Of a stretch of DNA of 64,000 nucleotides, positions 34,001-42,351 are shown in pieces (position 1 is the stretch's first letter; each line of letters starts with the position of its first letter). Under the pieces are notes generated by a model. The model worked only from the letters and a program-made list of their open reading frames with translations, was not told where the DNA came from and searched no databases. The stretch comes from CAZDDI01 sp964504195 (lineage in GTDB: Bacteria > Chloroflexota > Anaerolineae > B4-G1 > SLSP01), in contig CAZDDI010000003.1 in the NCBI GenBank assembly GCA_964504195.1, positions 102,809-166,808 on the forward strand, given 5' to 3'. The translations under genes were made by a program, and so were the position numbers.

Positions 34001-37000
34001 CAGCCCGTCCGTATGTACCGGGTGTAGCGTGAAGCTCTTCCCGACGGCTTCGGGAATCGTATAGGTCTGGACGATCTTGTGGGCGTTGAAGAAAACCAGG
34101 ATGGTCTCCAGATTCGGGTCGAGATCGGGTGCCGGGCCGTCGGAGAGGTGCATGACGAGCAGCCCCGCGTGCGTGTTGGCGGTGTTGTAGTGTGAGGTAC
34201 GCGCGTTGATGTCGGCGCGGGTACGCAGGCGGAACAACGGGGAGCTGTAGCGCAGCCGCAGGAGCTCGCGGAATTGCGCCGCCGCGAAAGTGATGTCGCT
34301 GGAGGCCGGATCGAGCGCGGTGTTTGCCAGTAGCGGCGACATGATGGGCCACCGGCTGCTGTTGTCCCAGGCTGGCGGCAAGCCCTGCCCGAAGTTGTTG
34401 TGGCTGTAATCCCAATAGACGCGGTTGAACCAATCGCCGGAATCGTAGGAGTTGCGGTCGAGCGATTTGGAGCGCAGCATATCGCTGCTCATGTGGAAGA
34501 AGGGCACGCCCTGCGCCAGCGCCATGATGCTCAGCCCCACATTCTGCGCGCGCACCCGCTCGGTCATACTGACACTGCTGGGCAGCTTGAAGATGTTTTG
34601 ATCGAACAGCGTCTCGTTATCATGCTTGGAGACATACGGGATGGATTCCTGCGGGTCGGCAGCGAAAGGCCCGCCTTGCCCGTTCCAGTCATCGCCGCTG
34701 CCGCGCAACGCGCTGCGCAGCGTATCCATGGCCGCGTGCAGGTCGCTCTCGAAGCGGCGGTCGTACTCGTAGCCGTTCCAATCGTAGCTCAGGCCGTTGC
34801 TGAAACCCTGCCGCCGAATTTGCAGCGAGTCCTGCTCGTATCCGCCGTGCGTGGCGTCGCGGATGATGTCGTTGAAGAGGCCGATGCCCATGCCGGTCAT
34901 GTTGTACTTGTGCGCGTAGCACCAGCCATCGGTGCAATTCGTCAGCCCCTTATCTTTGGCCGAGCCGAAATCCCAGCCCTCGCCGTAGAGATAGATTTTG
35001 CTGCCGTCCACGCCATGCGCGCCCGGTGTCAACGCCGCAATTGCCGTCTGCACATTGAGCATGTTCCCCTGCGTGTGCAGATTCATCAGGTCGAAGCGGA
35101 AGCCATCTACCTTGTAATCCACCGCAAAGCGGATGAGCGTATCAATCATCAGCTTTTCCATCATGGCGTACTCGCAGGCGGTGTCCGGGCAACAACTGGA
35201 TTGTTGCAAGACGCCGTCGCGGTCGTAGCGGTAGTAGTAGCCCGGCACGACCTTGTCTAGCACGGATTGCGCGTATTGCCCGCTGGCCGAGGTGTGATTG
35301 TAAACCACGTCCATCACCACCCGCAGCCCATTTTCGTTGAGGCGCTGCACCATCTCGCGGAATTCGATGATGCGCTGCACGCCATCGGGATCGGTGCTGT
35401 AGGAGCCTTCCGGCACGCCGTAGTGATAGGGATCGTAGCCCCAGTTGAACCCGTCAAGCGTGCGGGAAATAGCGATGGTCGCCTGCTGTTGATCGCTATC
35501 GCGGGCATGTCCCGTAGGATTGGGCCAGACCTCGCGGGGCACGTTGGCTTCCAGCACAGAGGCAATGTCGAAAATCGGCATCAAATGCACATGGGTCAAC
35601 CCGGCGTCTTGCAGGGCCAGCACGTGCGTCATCCCGGCGGATAGCGTGCGCCCGTCGCGCCCATCATAAGTGAACGCCATGTAGGTACCCCGATCAGCCT
35701 GTGCCACGGTGCTATCGTTGATGCTGAAATCGCGGACGTGCATCTCGTAGATGGTGATATCCTCGAAAGCCGCCAGCGCGGGCTTGGCGAGGCTCGTCCA
35801 GCCTACCGGCATCAGATCGCTATCGGCCAGATTCACGAACTGGCTGCGCGCGCTGTCGGTGGAGAGGCTTACCGCGTAAGGGTCGGTGACGAGGTTGTTG
35901 AGGACGGCATCCTCACTGGGGACATAGACCTCCACATCTAGCAGGTAGTATTGGCGATCCCAACTCGCCGCGCCGGTGACGCTCCACACGCCAGAGGCCG
36001 TAGCTTCAGTCAACGTATGGGTCGTATAGGTGCTCGTGGTGGAATCGGCATACCGGCGCAGTGTGACCGATCTGGCGGTGGGCGCCCACACGCGCAGCGT
36101 GGGCACGCCCGCGCTATAGCTTACGCCGAGCGTCTGCGTCTTGGCGCTGTCCGCGTAGAGCGCATCGAGTACGCTCTGAATTTGCACGTGGCTGATATCG
36201 AGCAACGCAGTGCTCCCATCGTAGCTGGCGACTACCACCTGCCCCTTGAGCAAGTGCTTGGCATTGGCCGCAGAGAGTCCCGTCAACAGGCGCGGCAGTC
36301 CCGTGGCGTTGGGGTTTTTGGGGTAGCCGCTCACCGTACCGCTGGCTGTGAGGTTTACGTGGCAGGGCGCGGTAGGTGCGGGGAAGGTGCAAACCGTCGC
36401 CCCGGCGACCGCCGGATCCAGCGCGCCGTCGGGATCGTAGAGCAGCTTGTAGCTCGTGCCGGCCGCGCCGTTCCAGCCGATGGTGTTAGTATCGAGCCAG
36501 AACGCGCGCATTCCGGTGGGCGTGCCGCTGGGCGGGTTGACAGTAATCCGGCCATTGCCGATGTCGTCGCCACCATCTTGCTTCCAAATATCTATTCCAT
36601 CAGAGGTGCAATACGCCGAGAACTCATACAGGCCGGCGCTTGGGGTGATGGTGCCTTTGTACTCATCGTTGTTCACCTGATCGGCATGGTAACTCATCGG
36701 CGTATGGGTAATAACGCCCCAGGGGGCGCCGAAGTAGCTTACCTCACTCCAGGCGAGTGTGCAGGTAATCCCCGGTCCTTGTCCTGGCCCAGGCGTCACG
36801 CCATCTTTCCAGACCTGGATGTAGACATCGTAACTGGTCCCTTGGGTGATCGTTTCATGCGTGCCGCCGCGCGGCCACATCCACCCGACCCACCCCCAGG
36901 TCATCGCCTGTACCGGCCCTGGCGCGCTCAACAGCGCGGGGAACAGGCTTGTCAACAAGGCCAAAGCCAACATGATATGCAACCAACGTCTCTGTCCCAT
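31001..37000 (-). CDS. Secreted double-GH13 amylopullulanase
   Basis: 1999 residues. A signal peptide (LALALLTSLFPALLSAPGPVQA) is followed by a beta module starting WVGWMWPRGG and a pullulanase-type GH13 domain (DVVYNH, GFRFDLM, LYGEGWD, SKHDNET). A second copy of the beta module (WVGLMWPRGG) precedes a second GH13 alpha-amylase domain (DAVINH, GFRLDGAKH, VFQEVI, FTDNHDNQR). Four List-Bact/InlB-type beta repeats follow (e.g. SGVVTPTVGTHVYDEGTVVAL). The protein ends with FIYLPAVLR and a basic tail. It should cut alpha-1,6 and alpha-1,4 bonds in starch or glycogen outside the cell. Fusion of both catalytic types is the notable feature. Confidence 0.92.
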   Translation of the reverse strand: MGQRRWLHIMLALALLTSLFPALLSAPGPVQAMTWGWVGWMWPRGGTHETITQGTSYDVYIQVWKDGVTPGPGQGPGITCTLAWSEVSYFGAPWGVITHTPMSYHADQVNNDEYKGTITPSAGLYEFSAYCTSDGIDIWKQDGGDDIGNGRITVNPPSGTPTGMRAFWLDTNTIGWNGAAGTSYKLLYDPDGALDPAVAGATVCTFPAPTAPCHVNLTASGTVSGYPKNPNATGLPRLLTGLSAANAKHLLKGQVVVASYDGSTALLDISHVQIQSVLDALYADSAKTQTLGVSYSAGVPTLRVWAPTARSVTLRRYADSTTSTYTTHTLTEATASGVWSVTGAASWDRQYYLLDVEVYVPSEDAVLNNLVTDPYAVSLSTDSARSQFVNLADSDLMPVGWTSLAKPALAAFEDITIYEMHVRDFSINDSTVAQADRGTYMAFTYDGRDGRTLSAGMTHVLALQDAGLTHVHLMPIFDIASVLEANVPREVWPNPTGHARDSDQQQATIAISRTLDGFNWGYDPYHYGVPEGSYSTDPDGVQRIIEFREMVQRLNENGLRVVMDVVYNHTSASGQYAQSVLDKVVPGYYYRYDRDGVLQQSSCCPDTACEYAMMEKLMIDTLIRFAVDYKVDGFRFDLMNLHTQGNMLNVQTAIAALTPGAHGVDGSKIYLYGEGWDFGSAKDKGLTNCTDGWCYAHKYNMTGMGIGLFNDIIRDATHGGYEQDSLQIRRQGFSNGLSYDWNGYEYDRRFESDLHAAMDTLRSALRGSGDDWNGQGGPFAADPQESIPYVSKHDNETLFDQNIFKLPSSVSMTERVRAQNVGLSIMALAQGVPFFHMSSDMLRSKSLDRNSYDSGDWFNRVYWDYSHNNFGQGLPPAWDNSSRWPIMSPLLANTALDPASSDITFAAAQFRELLRLRYSSPLFRLRTRADINARTSHYNTANTHAGLLVMHLSDGPAPDLDPNLETILVFFNAHKIVQTYTIPEAVGKSFTLHPVHTDGLDDDPVITGGATFNNSTGAFTIPARTTVVFVSTHLLTAPSSLDWVGLMWPRGGVAHAIQEDAFGPTGFDVFVQVYETGVTPGPGQGAGIACYLHWGAYGEPWSDLVMSYNGDIGDNDEYKATLPQAALNALEPGTYGFTTYCQKDGEGPQWKEDTYDIGSDPLDDDQGDGLITIIPAGDPRPAPPGGVFVHLFEWRWADIEQECTFLAEKGYSAVQVSPPNEHIVPVENMLDPANDYPWWVRYQPVTHLISTMTSRSGTWTEFESMVQTCNALGVDIYVDAVINHMGLYPVGVADVGTHGTPYLSSPKAARYYGTQYTSAHFHEDCTISNYKDRAEVQNCALSGLPDLDTGQSYVQAQLRNYFQALVDAGVAGFRLDGAKHVAAYEVGAILEGITGDFYVFQEVIDQDPTERIRDWEYTPYGDVTEFDYSYALGDAFDSGCAGTLSGLQAFTGGLLDSRFAVVFTDNHDNQRGHGVGPGRCIVDHRDGQAHSLANIFALAHPYGYPSVMSSYYWQSDPNDDTGDSLGPPTVNGGPGSSGATLPVYVNGDPANCAATFTWGKWACEHRRPETANMVQFRQVTDGEPVTDWINVSSDHIAFGRGDQGFVAINGTGSQATTTYQTSLPAGTYCDVTQGELLPDASGCTGRTISINSTGNIVNTTLGALDAFAIHAAARTGVVLTIATAGTGSGVVTPTVGTHVYDEGTVVALSASPHPGSTFGGWSGDPDCADGSVTMDASKTCTATFTQDQPLFTLTMRVDGNGNGVISPTVGVHTYPEPRWVTLRAQANADSVFAGWSGGLESTQNPVAIWFEAPLVITATFTLRTYTITPTAETGGSIIPAIPQTVNHGDTVSFTIQTDPGYYIANVFVDEVALGVVSAYTFHNVTADHTIHATFMETPPITYTLTITTAGTGSGVVTPLPGTYTYISGTVITLNATPDAGSSFAGWSGAPDCADGAVTMDADKTCTATFTQNDDAYFIYLPAVLREYTLTLTLHRARAR

Positions 37001-37227
37001 GATTTACCTCCTGATGAAAATAGTAAATTACCTCGTACATCCCGTCAAATTTTCGTTAGCGTGGGTGTGGCATAAGCCATAGGAGAACCCTGTGATTAGC
37101 ACTGATGTGCCTGAGCAGCGGCGTGCTGGGGAGATCGTAGCTACGGCCTCCATTTGTGTACGAGACCGGCCTGCGGTAGTTACAAAACGGCTGTGATAGC
37201 GCGGAATAAGGGAATGCTTTGTACCTG

Positions 37228-40200
37228 CTAAGCCCTTGCGGAGTCAGGTGGCGCGGTTTCAGCTGGAAGCGTGAACCAGAACGAACTGCCGCCGTCCGGG
37301 AGGCTTTCGACGCCGACTTCGCCATCGAGTTTTTTAACGATGCGCTCAACGATGGATAATCCCAAACCATGACCTTCGGCGCGCATTTCGTGCAATCGGG
37401 TGAACTGGGTAAACAACTGGGCTTGTTCTTCCTGCGTCAGTCCCGGGCCATTATCTCGCACCCAGAATTTGATGCTGGATACTGGAATCTGGTCAGACGA
37501 TTCCCCAGCTTCTGGCAACGAAGTTTTAGCCTCCAGCATCGTGTAGCCCAATTTTACCTGTGGTGGCTGCCCGCCATACTTGAGGGCATTGCTGATGTAA
37601 TTGATCCAGACTTCCTCTATCCACGGCGCGTGTCCTAGCGCTACCGGCCAATTTGTAGGGACAATAAGGTGGGTCTCATACTCCGCCAGCATGGACATCA
37701 GCCGTTTTTGCACTTCAGTAATAATCTCACCCATATCCAAAGGCCGGCGCGGTACATCTTCGATTTTGCGAATGCCAGAGAGCAACAACAGCTCATTGAT
37801 GATACTGACCATCTTGTGGCCGGTAGTTGTGATACGGTCAAGGTTTTCGCGCACAATCTGCGGGGAGAGTGCTTCCAAGCGTTGGCTCAGCAGTTCGCTA
37901 AATCCCACCACCACCGTCAGCGGATTTTTAAGGTCATGCGCAACCGTATGCGCGAACGCATCTAATTCTGTATTGCTGGCCTGCAATTCCTCGGCATAGC
38001 GGCGCAGAGCAGCTTCAGATTCCTTACGCTCAGTAATATCTTCTTTGACTGCAACATAGTGAGTGATGGCTCCCACGTTATTCGTCAGTGGTGCGATGGT
38101 GGCTGTTTCCCAGAACAAGGTACCATCTTTGCGCCGATTGAGGAATTCACCGTGCCAGATTTTTCCGGTGCTGATGGTGTTCCACAGCGTTTTGTAATAC
38201 GCCGCATCATGTTCACCTGATTTCAAAATCCGGGGGGTGTTTCCCAGCGCTTCGGCGCGCGAGTAGCCAGTCAATTCTTCAAAGCGGGGGTTGGCGTATT
38301 CAATCGCGCCCTCTGTATCTGTAATTACAACAGTGTTACCGCTTTGCTCCAGGGCCAGGAAGTATTTCCGCATTTCATCACGGCTCCGCACTGCCCGGTC
38401 GCGTACCTCCGCCAAATCACGGGTCCGCTCAACCACGCGCCCTTCGAGCAAGTCGCGTTCCTGTTGTAACAAATTCAGAGCTTGGGTTTCCTGTTGCCAA
38501 GCTTTGTTGATACTACGCAATAGGACGCTACTTGTCATTAATAAGGTGGTTGCAGTGGCTAAGAAAACCAGCAGATTGGCTAGGCCAAACTCAATCGTTC
38601 GGGGTGCGATGGGCGTATCCACGGCGCTGGGAGGAATGTAATGGCCTCGCCCAATTTGCCAGCCAAAGCTGGCCAGGGTAAACAGACTGATGCCTAGCAT
38701 AATCAAGCCGTTGCGCTGGCCGCGCAGCAGTACCGCCAGGGCGACCAGGACCAAGAAATACATAAATGCTTCGACCGAATACCCATAATATACAACTTCA
38801 GCCAAGGCTAATGTGTAGAACAACAACAAGAAGATGTTCGTGCGATAGTTGAAATTGATCTGACGTGCCAGGCTAAGTCCCCAGAGCAAGATGAGAATAC
38901 AACCAAACAACAACAATATACCGATTTTGCTGGCCTCTGGAAGAATCGTGGGCGCGTGGACGAGCAGTGCCAGGGTTCCGAATAGCGCTGCGAAGCGCAG
39001 CATGATGGTAAAGGCGCGTTCCAGCGATTGGGTGAGGAGTGGGTTTGTGCCGGGGGGCGTGGTAAGATTGGGCTTTATCGCTGGCAATAACCATTTAATC
39101 AGTACCCCAAAACGGCCTAATTGAGGAATCGGTAACGGTTCCGCTGGGGGGGTAACTTCTACAGCCGGTGTCGGGGATTCATGCAGCGGTGGCTCAATCA
39201 AAGTCGCCGCGGATATAATCACCTCACGGATGACCGCAACGCGCCCCAACAAGCGTTGTTGGCGATCCTGGAGTGGCGTTATGCGCACGGCATAGCGCCG
39301 TTGCGTTTCTCCTTGCCCGACAGTAATTTCATCCTGCCCTTCCAGAACAGCTTTGAACCGTTTTGCCAGGTGCGGCCAGGGCGCCAACGCCTCCTCCACG
39401 GTTTTACCTAGCACCTGCCGGGTAGGTAGTCCAATCATGTGTGCAGCCGCAGGATTGATGTCGGCAATGCGTCCCTGGATGTCCAGCACGATCATGCCTT
39501 CACGTAAGCCTTCGATAACCAGATCCCGAGCAATCGGCGCGATATCGCCTAGGCGATAGCCGAAAACAGCCCAGGTAAGTGCAATCAGGGTGAGGGTAAA
39601 AGCGAAGGGGGTTGGGTCGAGTTCGGGGATGGGGCTAAGCCCGCTCAAATGTACGATATTGCCTAGCCAGGTGAAGATGACCGCGATAATTACAGCTACC
39701 GCTTGGGCGCGGTATAATTGCTGGCCCTGGCGTAGCGCGGATAACAAGATATAAGCACCAACCACCAGGAAGGTGTATGAAAATACCACATTGATCCAGA
39801 ATCCCAGACCATAAGTGATGTCTAACACCAACAACGTATCGGTTTGCTTCAGTGCGGTTGCGCTCCAAATCAAACCATGCCATGGGTTGGTCAAAGCCAG
39901 GATCAGGGTCGTAAGCGGCCATACTATCAACCAGCGCCAATGACCAAGTGGTAAAGGGCGGAACTGATGGGTGTATGCGCGCGCAAACAGCAGCCACAAG
40001 TAGGGGATGAAGGCGATCCCCAGATACTGGAACTGGCCCCAGAAATATTTGGTGGGTAGGTCGGTCCCGGCAATCTCCAAAGCGTAGCCTAGTGCCCATA
40101 ACGCAATAGCAATGGAAATTTCTACTAAGGCCATGGCTCCTTGCGCGCGGCGGCGTGGCAATACATACGCAGCGATCAACAGAGCAATCGCAGTAGCGAC

Positions 40201-40242
40201 AAGTAAGGGCAGGATAAAGGGTGTATAGGTAAAATTTAACAC
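37228..40242 (-). CDS. Membrane-bound hybrid-sensor histidine kinase with two PAS domains
   Basis: About 1004 residues from the GTG at 40242; the start is chosen because a promoter places the transcript start near 40277. Domains in order: a seven-helix N-terminal sensor (HisKA_7TM-like); PAS (GMIVLDIQGRIADINPAAAHMIGL); a second membrane block (~6 helices); coiled coil; PAS/PAC (VVITDTEGAIEYANPRFEELTGYSR); HisKA with phospho-acceptor His in FAHTVAHDLKNPL; HATPase (NYISNALKYGG, VRDNGPGLTQEE, GHGLGLSIVERIV). No response regulator is adjacent. The signal is unknown. Confidence 0.9.
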   Translation of the reverse strand: MLNFTYTPFILPLLVATAIALLIAAYVLPRRRAQGAMALVEISIAIALWALGYALEIAGTDLPTKYFWGQFQYLGIAFIPYLWLLFARAYTHQFRPLPLGHWRWLIVWPLTTLILALTNPWHGLIWSATALKQTDTLLVLDITYGLGFWINVVFSYTFLVVGAYILLSALRQGQQLYRAQAVAVIIAVIFTWLGNIVHLSGLSPIPELDPTPFAFTLTLIALTWAVFGYRLGDIAPIARDLVIEGLREGMIVLDIQGRIADINPAAAHMIGLPTRQVLGKTVEEALAPWPHLAKRFKAVLEGQDEITVGQGETQRRYAVRITPLQDRQQRLLGRVAVIREVIISAATLIEPPLHESPTPAVEVTPPAEPLPIPQLGRFGVLIKWLLPAIKPNLTTPPGTNPLLTQSLERAFTIMLRFAALFGTLALLVHAPTILPEASKIGILLLFGCILILLWGLSLARQINFNYRTNIFLLLFYTLALAEVVYYGYSVEAFMYFLVLVALAVLLRGQRNGLIMLGISLFTLASFGWQIGRGHYIPPSAVDTPIAPRTIEFGLANLLVFLATATTLLMTSSVLLRSINKAWQQETQALNLLQQERDLLEGRVVERTRDLAEVRDRAVRSRDEMRKYFLALEQSGNTVVITDTEGAIEYANPRFEELTGYSRAEALGNTPRILKSGEHDAAYYKTLWNTISTGKIWHGEFLNRRKDGTLFWETATIAPLTNNVGAITHYVAVKEDITERKESEAALRRYAEELQASNTELDAFAHTVAHDLKNPLTVVVGFSELLSQRLEALSPQIVRENLDRITTTGHKMVSIINELLLLSGIRKIEDVPRRPLDMGEIITEVQKRLMSMLAEYETHLIVPTNWPVALGHAPWIEEVWINYISNALKYGGQPPQVKLGYTMLEAKTSLPEAGESSDQIPVSSIKFWVRDNGPGLTQEEQAQLFTQFTRLHEMRAEGHGLGLSIVERIVKKLDGEVGVESLPDGGSSFWFTLPAETAPPDSARA

Positions 40243-40283
40243 GGTGTTCCTATAAATTCGACAAACGCAGGCCTTCATCAGTT

Positions 40284-40311
40284 ATTATGCCAGCATTTGT
40301 GATTTTGACAA
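40284..40311 (-). promoter_or_regulatory. Promoter of the histidine kinase
   Basis: On the minus strand TTGTCA (40311-40306) and CATAAT (40289-40284) are 16 bp apart, placing the start about 35 nt before the GTG. Confidence 0.55.
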
Positions 40312-40419
40312 GACATATCATCATATCTCTAAAGGGATTCTATTTCTATTGTTGACTTTACTGGAACTACTTTGAATTAGAGCAGGCAGCAACTTGCGTT
40401 GTGATATCTTGTGCTAAAA

Positions 40420-40474
40420 CGTAAGGAAATCGTAAGGAAGCCGTCAAGTAAAGGCTCCTCCCGTTTGTTATAAT
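40420..40474 (+). promoter_or_regulatory. Activator-type promoter of small RNA A (three phased 7-mers plus TATAAT)
   Basis: CGTAAGG at 40420, CGTAAGG at 40431 and CGTCAAG at 40442 repeat every 11 bp, like direct-repeat boxes of PhoB/OmpR-family activators. TATAAT lies at 40469-40474. There is no good -35 box, as expected for an activated promoter. Confidence 0.6.
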
Positions 40475-40480
40475 ATAGTC

Positions 40481-40556
40481 AGTATTGAGAACGGGGCCGC
40501 GATGAGATTCTCCTCCTTCTGCGAAACCGGGGGCTTTTGAAAGCCCCCGGTTTTAC
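40481..40556 (+). ncRNA. Putative small RNA A with anti-Shine-Dalgarno loop and terminator
   Basis: Predicted ~75 nt transcript. It has GGGGCCGC near 40493, the pyrimidine-rich TCTCCTCCTTCTG (40509-40521) that is complementary to AAGGAGGA ribosome sites, and a perfect terminator hairpin (AACCGGGGGCTTT/AAAGCCCCCGGTT, 40525-40552). There is no open reading frame of note. A second copy follows 161 bp on with the same layout, which supports a real transcribed unit. Confidence 0.65.
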
Positions 40557-40580
40557 GTTGTCTACGTTTGTTCCATAGAA

Positions 40581-40635
40581 CGTAAGGAAATCGTAAGAAA
40601 TCCGTCAAGCACAGGCTGGGTGCATGTGGTATAGT
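40581..40635 (+). promoter_or_regulatory. Activator-type promoter of small RNA B
   Basis: CGTAAGG at 40581, CGTAAGA at 40592 and CGTCAAG at 40603, again every 11 bp, with TATAGT at 40630-40635. The distance from first box to -10 (49 bp) is the same as in copy A although the sequence between differs. Confidence 0.6.
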
Positions 40636-40641
40636 AATCTC

Positions 40642-40716
40642 AGATATGGGATTTGGGGCCGCACATGTTCTCCTCCTTCTGAGAAAACCGGGGGCTGGGG
40701 GAGCCCCCGGTTTTAC
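40642..40716 (+). ncRNA. Putative small RNA B with anti-Shine-Dalgarno loop and terminator
   Basis: Same order of parts as copy A: GGGGCCGC at 40655-40662, TTCTCCTCCTTCTG at 40668-40681, then the hairpin ACCGGGGGCT/AGCCCCCGGT (40687-40711) and TTTT. Conserved boxes within diverged flanking sequence point to selection on the RNA. Confidence 0.65.
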
Positions 40717-40737
40717 TTTGTCTCCTTTCCGCGCCGC

Positions 40738-40765
40738 TTGACATCCACGCAGCACTCTTTACAAT
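40738..40765 (+). promoter_or_regulatory. Probable promoter TTGACA-N16-TACAAT
   Basis: TTGACA at 40738-40743 and TACAAT at 40760-40765. It may serve the gene at 40999, through the palindromic element that follows. Confidence 0.55.
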
Positions 40766-40803
40766 GGCCTATGGAGCAAAATTACTGGAAGGCCTTAGGT
40801 ATG

Positions 40804-40910
40804 TATCCGAAAATTCCGTTGGCGGTGGGGTTAGGCGGGCGGTAGTGGGGTTCGGCAGGCTCACCCACCGCCTGCCGAACCCCACCATCACCTTTACGAG
40901 TTTTCGGATA
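40804..40910. repeat. Nested palindromic element
   Basis: Outer arms TATCCGAAAA (40804-40813) and TTTTCGGATA (40901-40910) enclose a perfect 16 bp inverted repeat, GTGGGGTTCGGCAGGC (40845-40860) and its complement (40870-40885). Looks like a small non-autonomous repeat. Confidence 0.6.
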
Positions 40911-40998
40911 GATGCTTAGCCGAGGAGATGGCTGTGCGCGTTGAGAATCCAATGCCTGTTGCTTGCTTGTGCCTGCTGAGCGCGCGAGGTGGTAAGCC

Positions 40999-42342
40999 AT
41001 GACCCCCCGCCAAACGCGCTTGTTGGTTGTGATGGCGCTGGCCGTTTTAGCCATGCTGGGCTTCTTAGGTTGGACTGTGTGGAGCACGCTTAATGCTCCT
41101 GTAAACACGGTGTCGCTCTTGCCCACGCCACTGCCGCCTTCACCCACGCCTACACCTACCCGTGATCCGTTTACCCTGACCCCTTCGCCTACACCGCCCT
41201 TTGAGATGCGCGAAACTGGCGAGATTGCCGCCGCTGTGGCTCAGGCGCGCGAACTGCTCCCCCGTTGGGAAACCCCTTTCAACTTCGTGTCCGAGTATGA
41301 ACTTAGTATCATTCTCCACTATCGTTACCAGACCGTACAACCCTTCCCCGTGCGCGAGCAGCGCACGTTGCAAATTCTCGATCTCTGGCCTGAAGGGCCG
41401 GTAAGCGTAGATGCGGTGGCTCAGGCAAAGTCTGCTGCGGCACTCTATTTACCTGAAGAGGAACAACTTTATCTGCGCCGCGATTGGACTGGCTCCGCCG
41501 ATAACTTGCGTAAATTGCTTGCCTATAGCTTCGCGCGTGCTATCCCGGAACAGCACGGCAACCTCCAACGGTTGCGCGCGGACGCTCCTACACTCGATCA
41601 ACGGTTGGCCTTGGATGCGGTGGCCGAGGGGGATGCCTGGTTTTCTCTCACGCGCTATGTGGGCCTTGCTCCGGATGATCCTGCTACGGCGGAACTGTCT
41701 GCGCTTATCGCGCGGGCCGCCTATCCGCAATGGCGCGCACAAGATCCGCTGGTTTTCGACTTGAATTGGCTCGCGCTCAAGATGGGGGCGCACTTTGCTG
41801 CTGCTCGCTACGCTCAGGGGGGCATCCCCGCACTTGATGAAGCCCTGCGCCGTCCACCACGCTCTACCGAGCAGCTGTTATATCCTGACCGTTATGCCGC
41901 CGATGATCGCCCGATGCTGGTCGAACCCGTCACGCCGCCTCTGGGCCGGGGATGGCAAATTACACTGACCGAAACTCTCGGTGCAGCGATGATGCAGGTG
42001 ATGTTGGAGACAGTTTTGCCGCCCAACAGCTTTGCCGTGGAAGGCTGGGGGGGCGACCTGATCCAGGTGTGGGAAGGGCCGGATGGTGCGCGTCTTTATA
42101 TCTGGCAGACTGTCTGGGACAGCGGCAGCGCAGCTGCCGTGATGGTGTCACCGTTCAAGACACTGTTGCCACAGCGCGTCGCCGCCACCGGCACGAGTGT
42201 GCTGCCCGCTGGATTGCCACGCGGACAATGGTGGACAGGGCGGCGTGGTGGGGCGTTTTTCTACCGCACCGCTAACCATATTTGGCTGATCTGGGGCGAT
42301 GATCCTGATGTGGTCAAAGCTGCCACGAGCATCATTCCATGA
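40999..42342 (+). CDS. Membrane-anchored protein of unknown function
   Basis: 447 residues. An N-terminal hydrophobic segment (LLVVMALAVLAMLGFLGWTVW) is followed by a Pro/Thr-rich spacer (LPPSPTPTPTRDPFTLTPSPTPP) and a ~380-residue extracytoplasmic domain. SFARAIPEQHGNLQRL resembles a degenerate metalloprotease helix, but no HExxH is present. Probably exported and tethered. It is followed 9 bp later by the DUF218 gene, so they may be co-transcribed. Confidence 0.7.
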   Translation: MTPRQTRLLVVMALAVLAMLGFLGWTVWSTLNAPVNTVSLLPTPLPPSPTPTPTRDPFTLTPSPTPPFEMRETGEIAAAVAQARELLPRWETPFNFVSEYELSIILHYRYQTVQPFPVREQRTLQILDLWPEGPVSVDAVAQAKSAAALYLPEEEQLYLRRDWTGSADNLRKLLAYSFARAIPEQHGNLQRLRADAPTLDQRLALDAVAEGDAWFSLTRYVGLAPDDPATAELSALIARAAYPQWRAQDPLVFDLNWLALKMGAHFAAARYAQGGIPALDEALRRPPRSTEQLLYPDRYAADDRPMLVEPVTPPLGRGWQITLTETLGAAMMQVMLETVLPPNSFAVEGWGGDLIQVWEGPDGARLYIWQTVWDSGSAAAVMVSPFKTLLPQRVAATGTSVLPAGLPRGQWWTGRRGGAFFYRTANHIWLIWGDDPDVVKAATSIIP

Positions 42343-42351
42343 GGTACGTAT

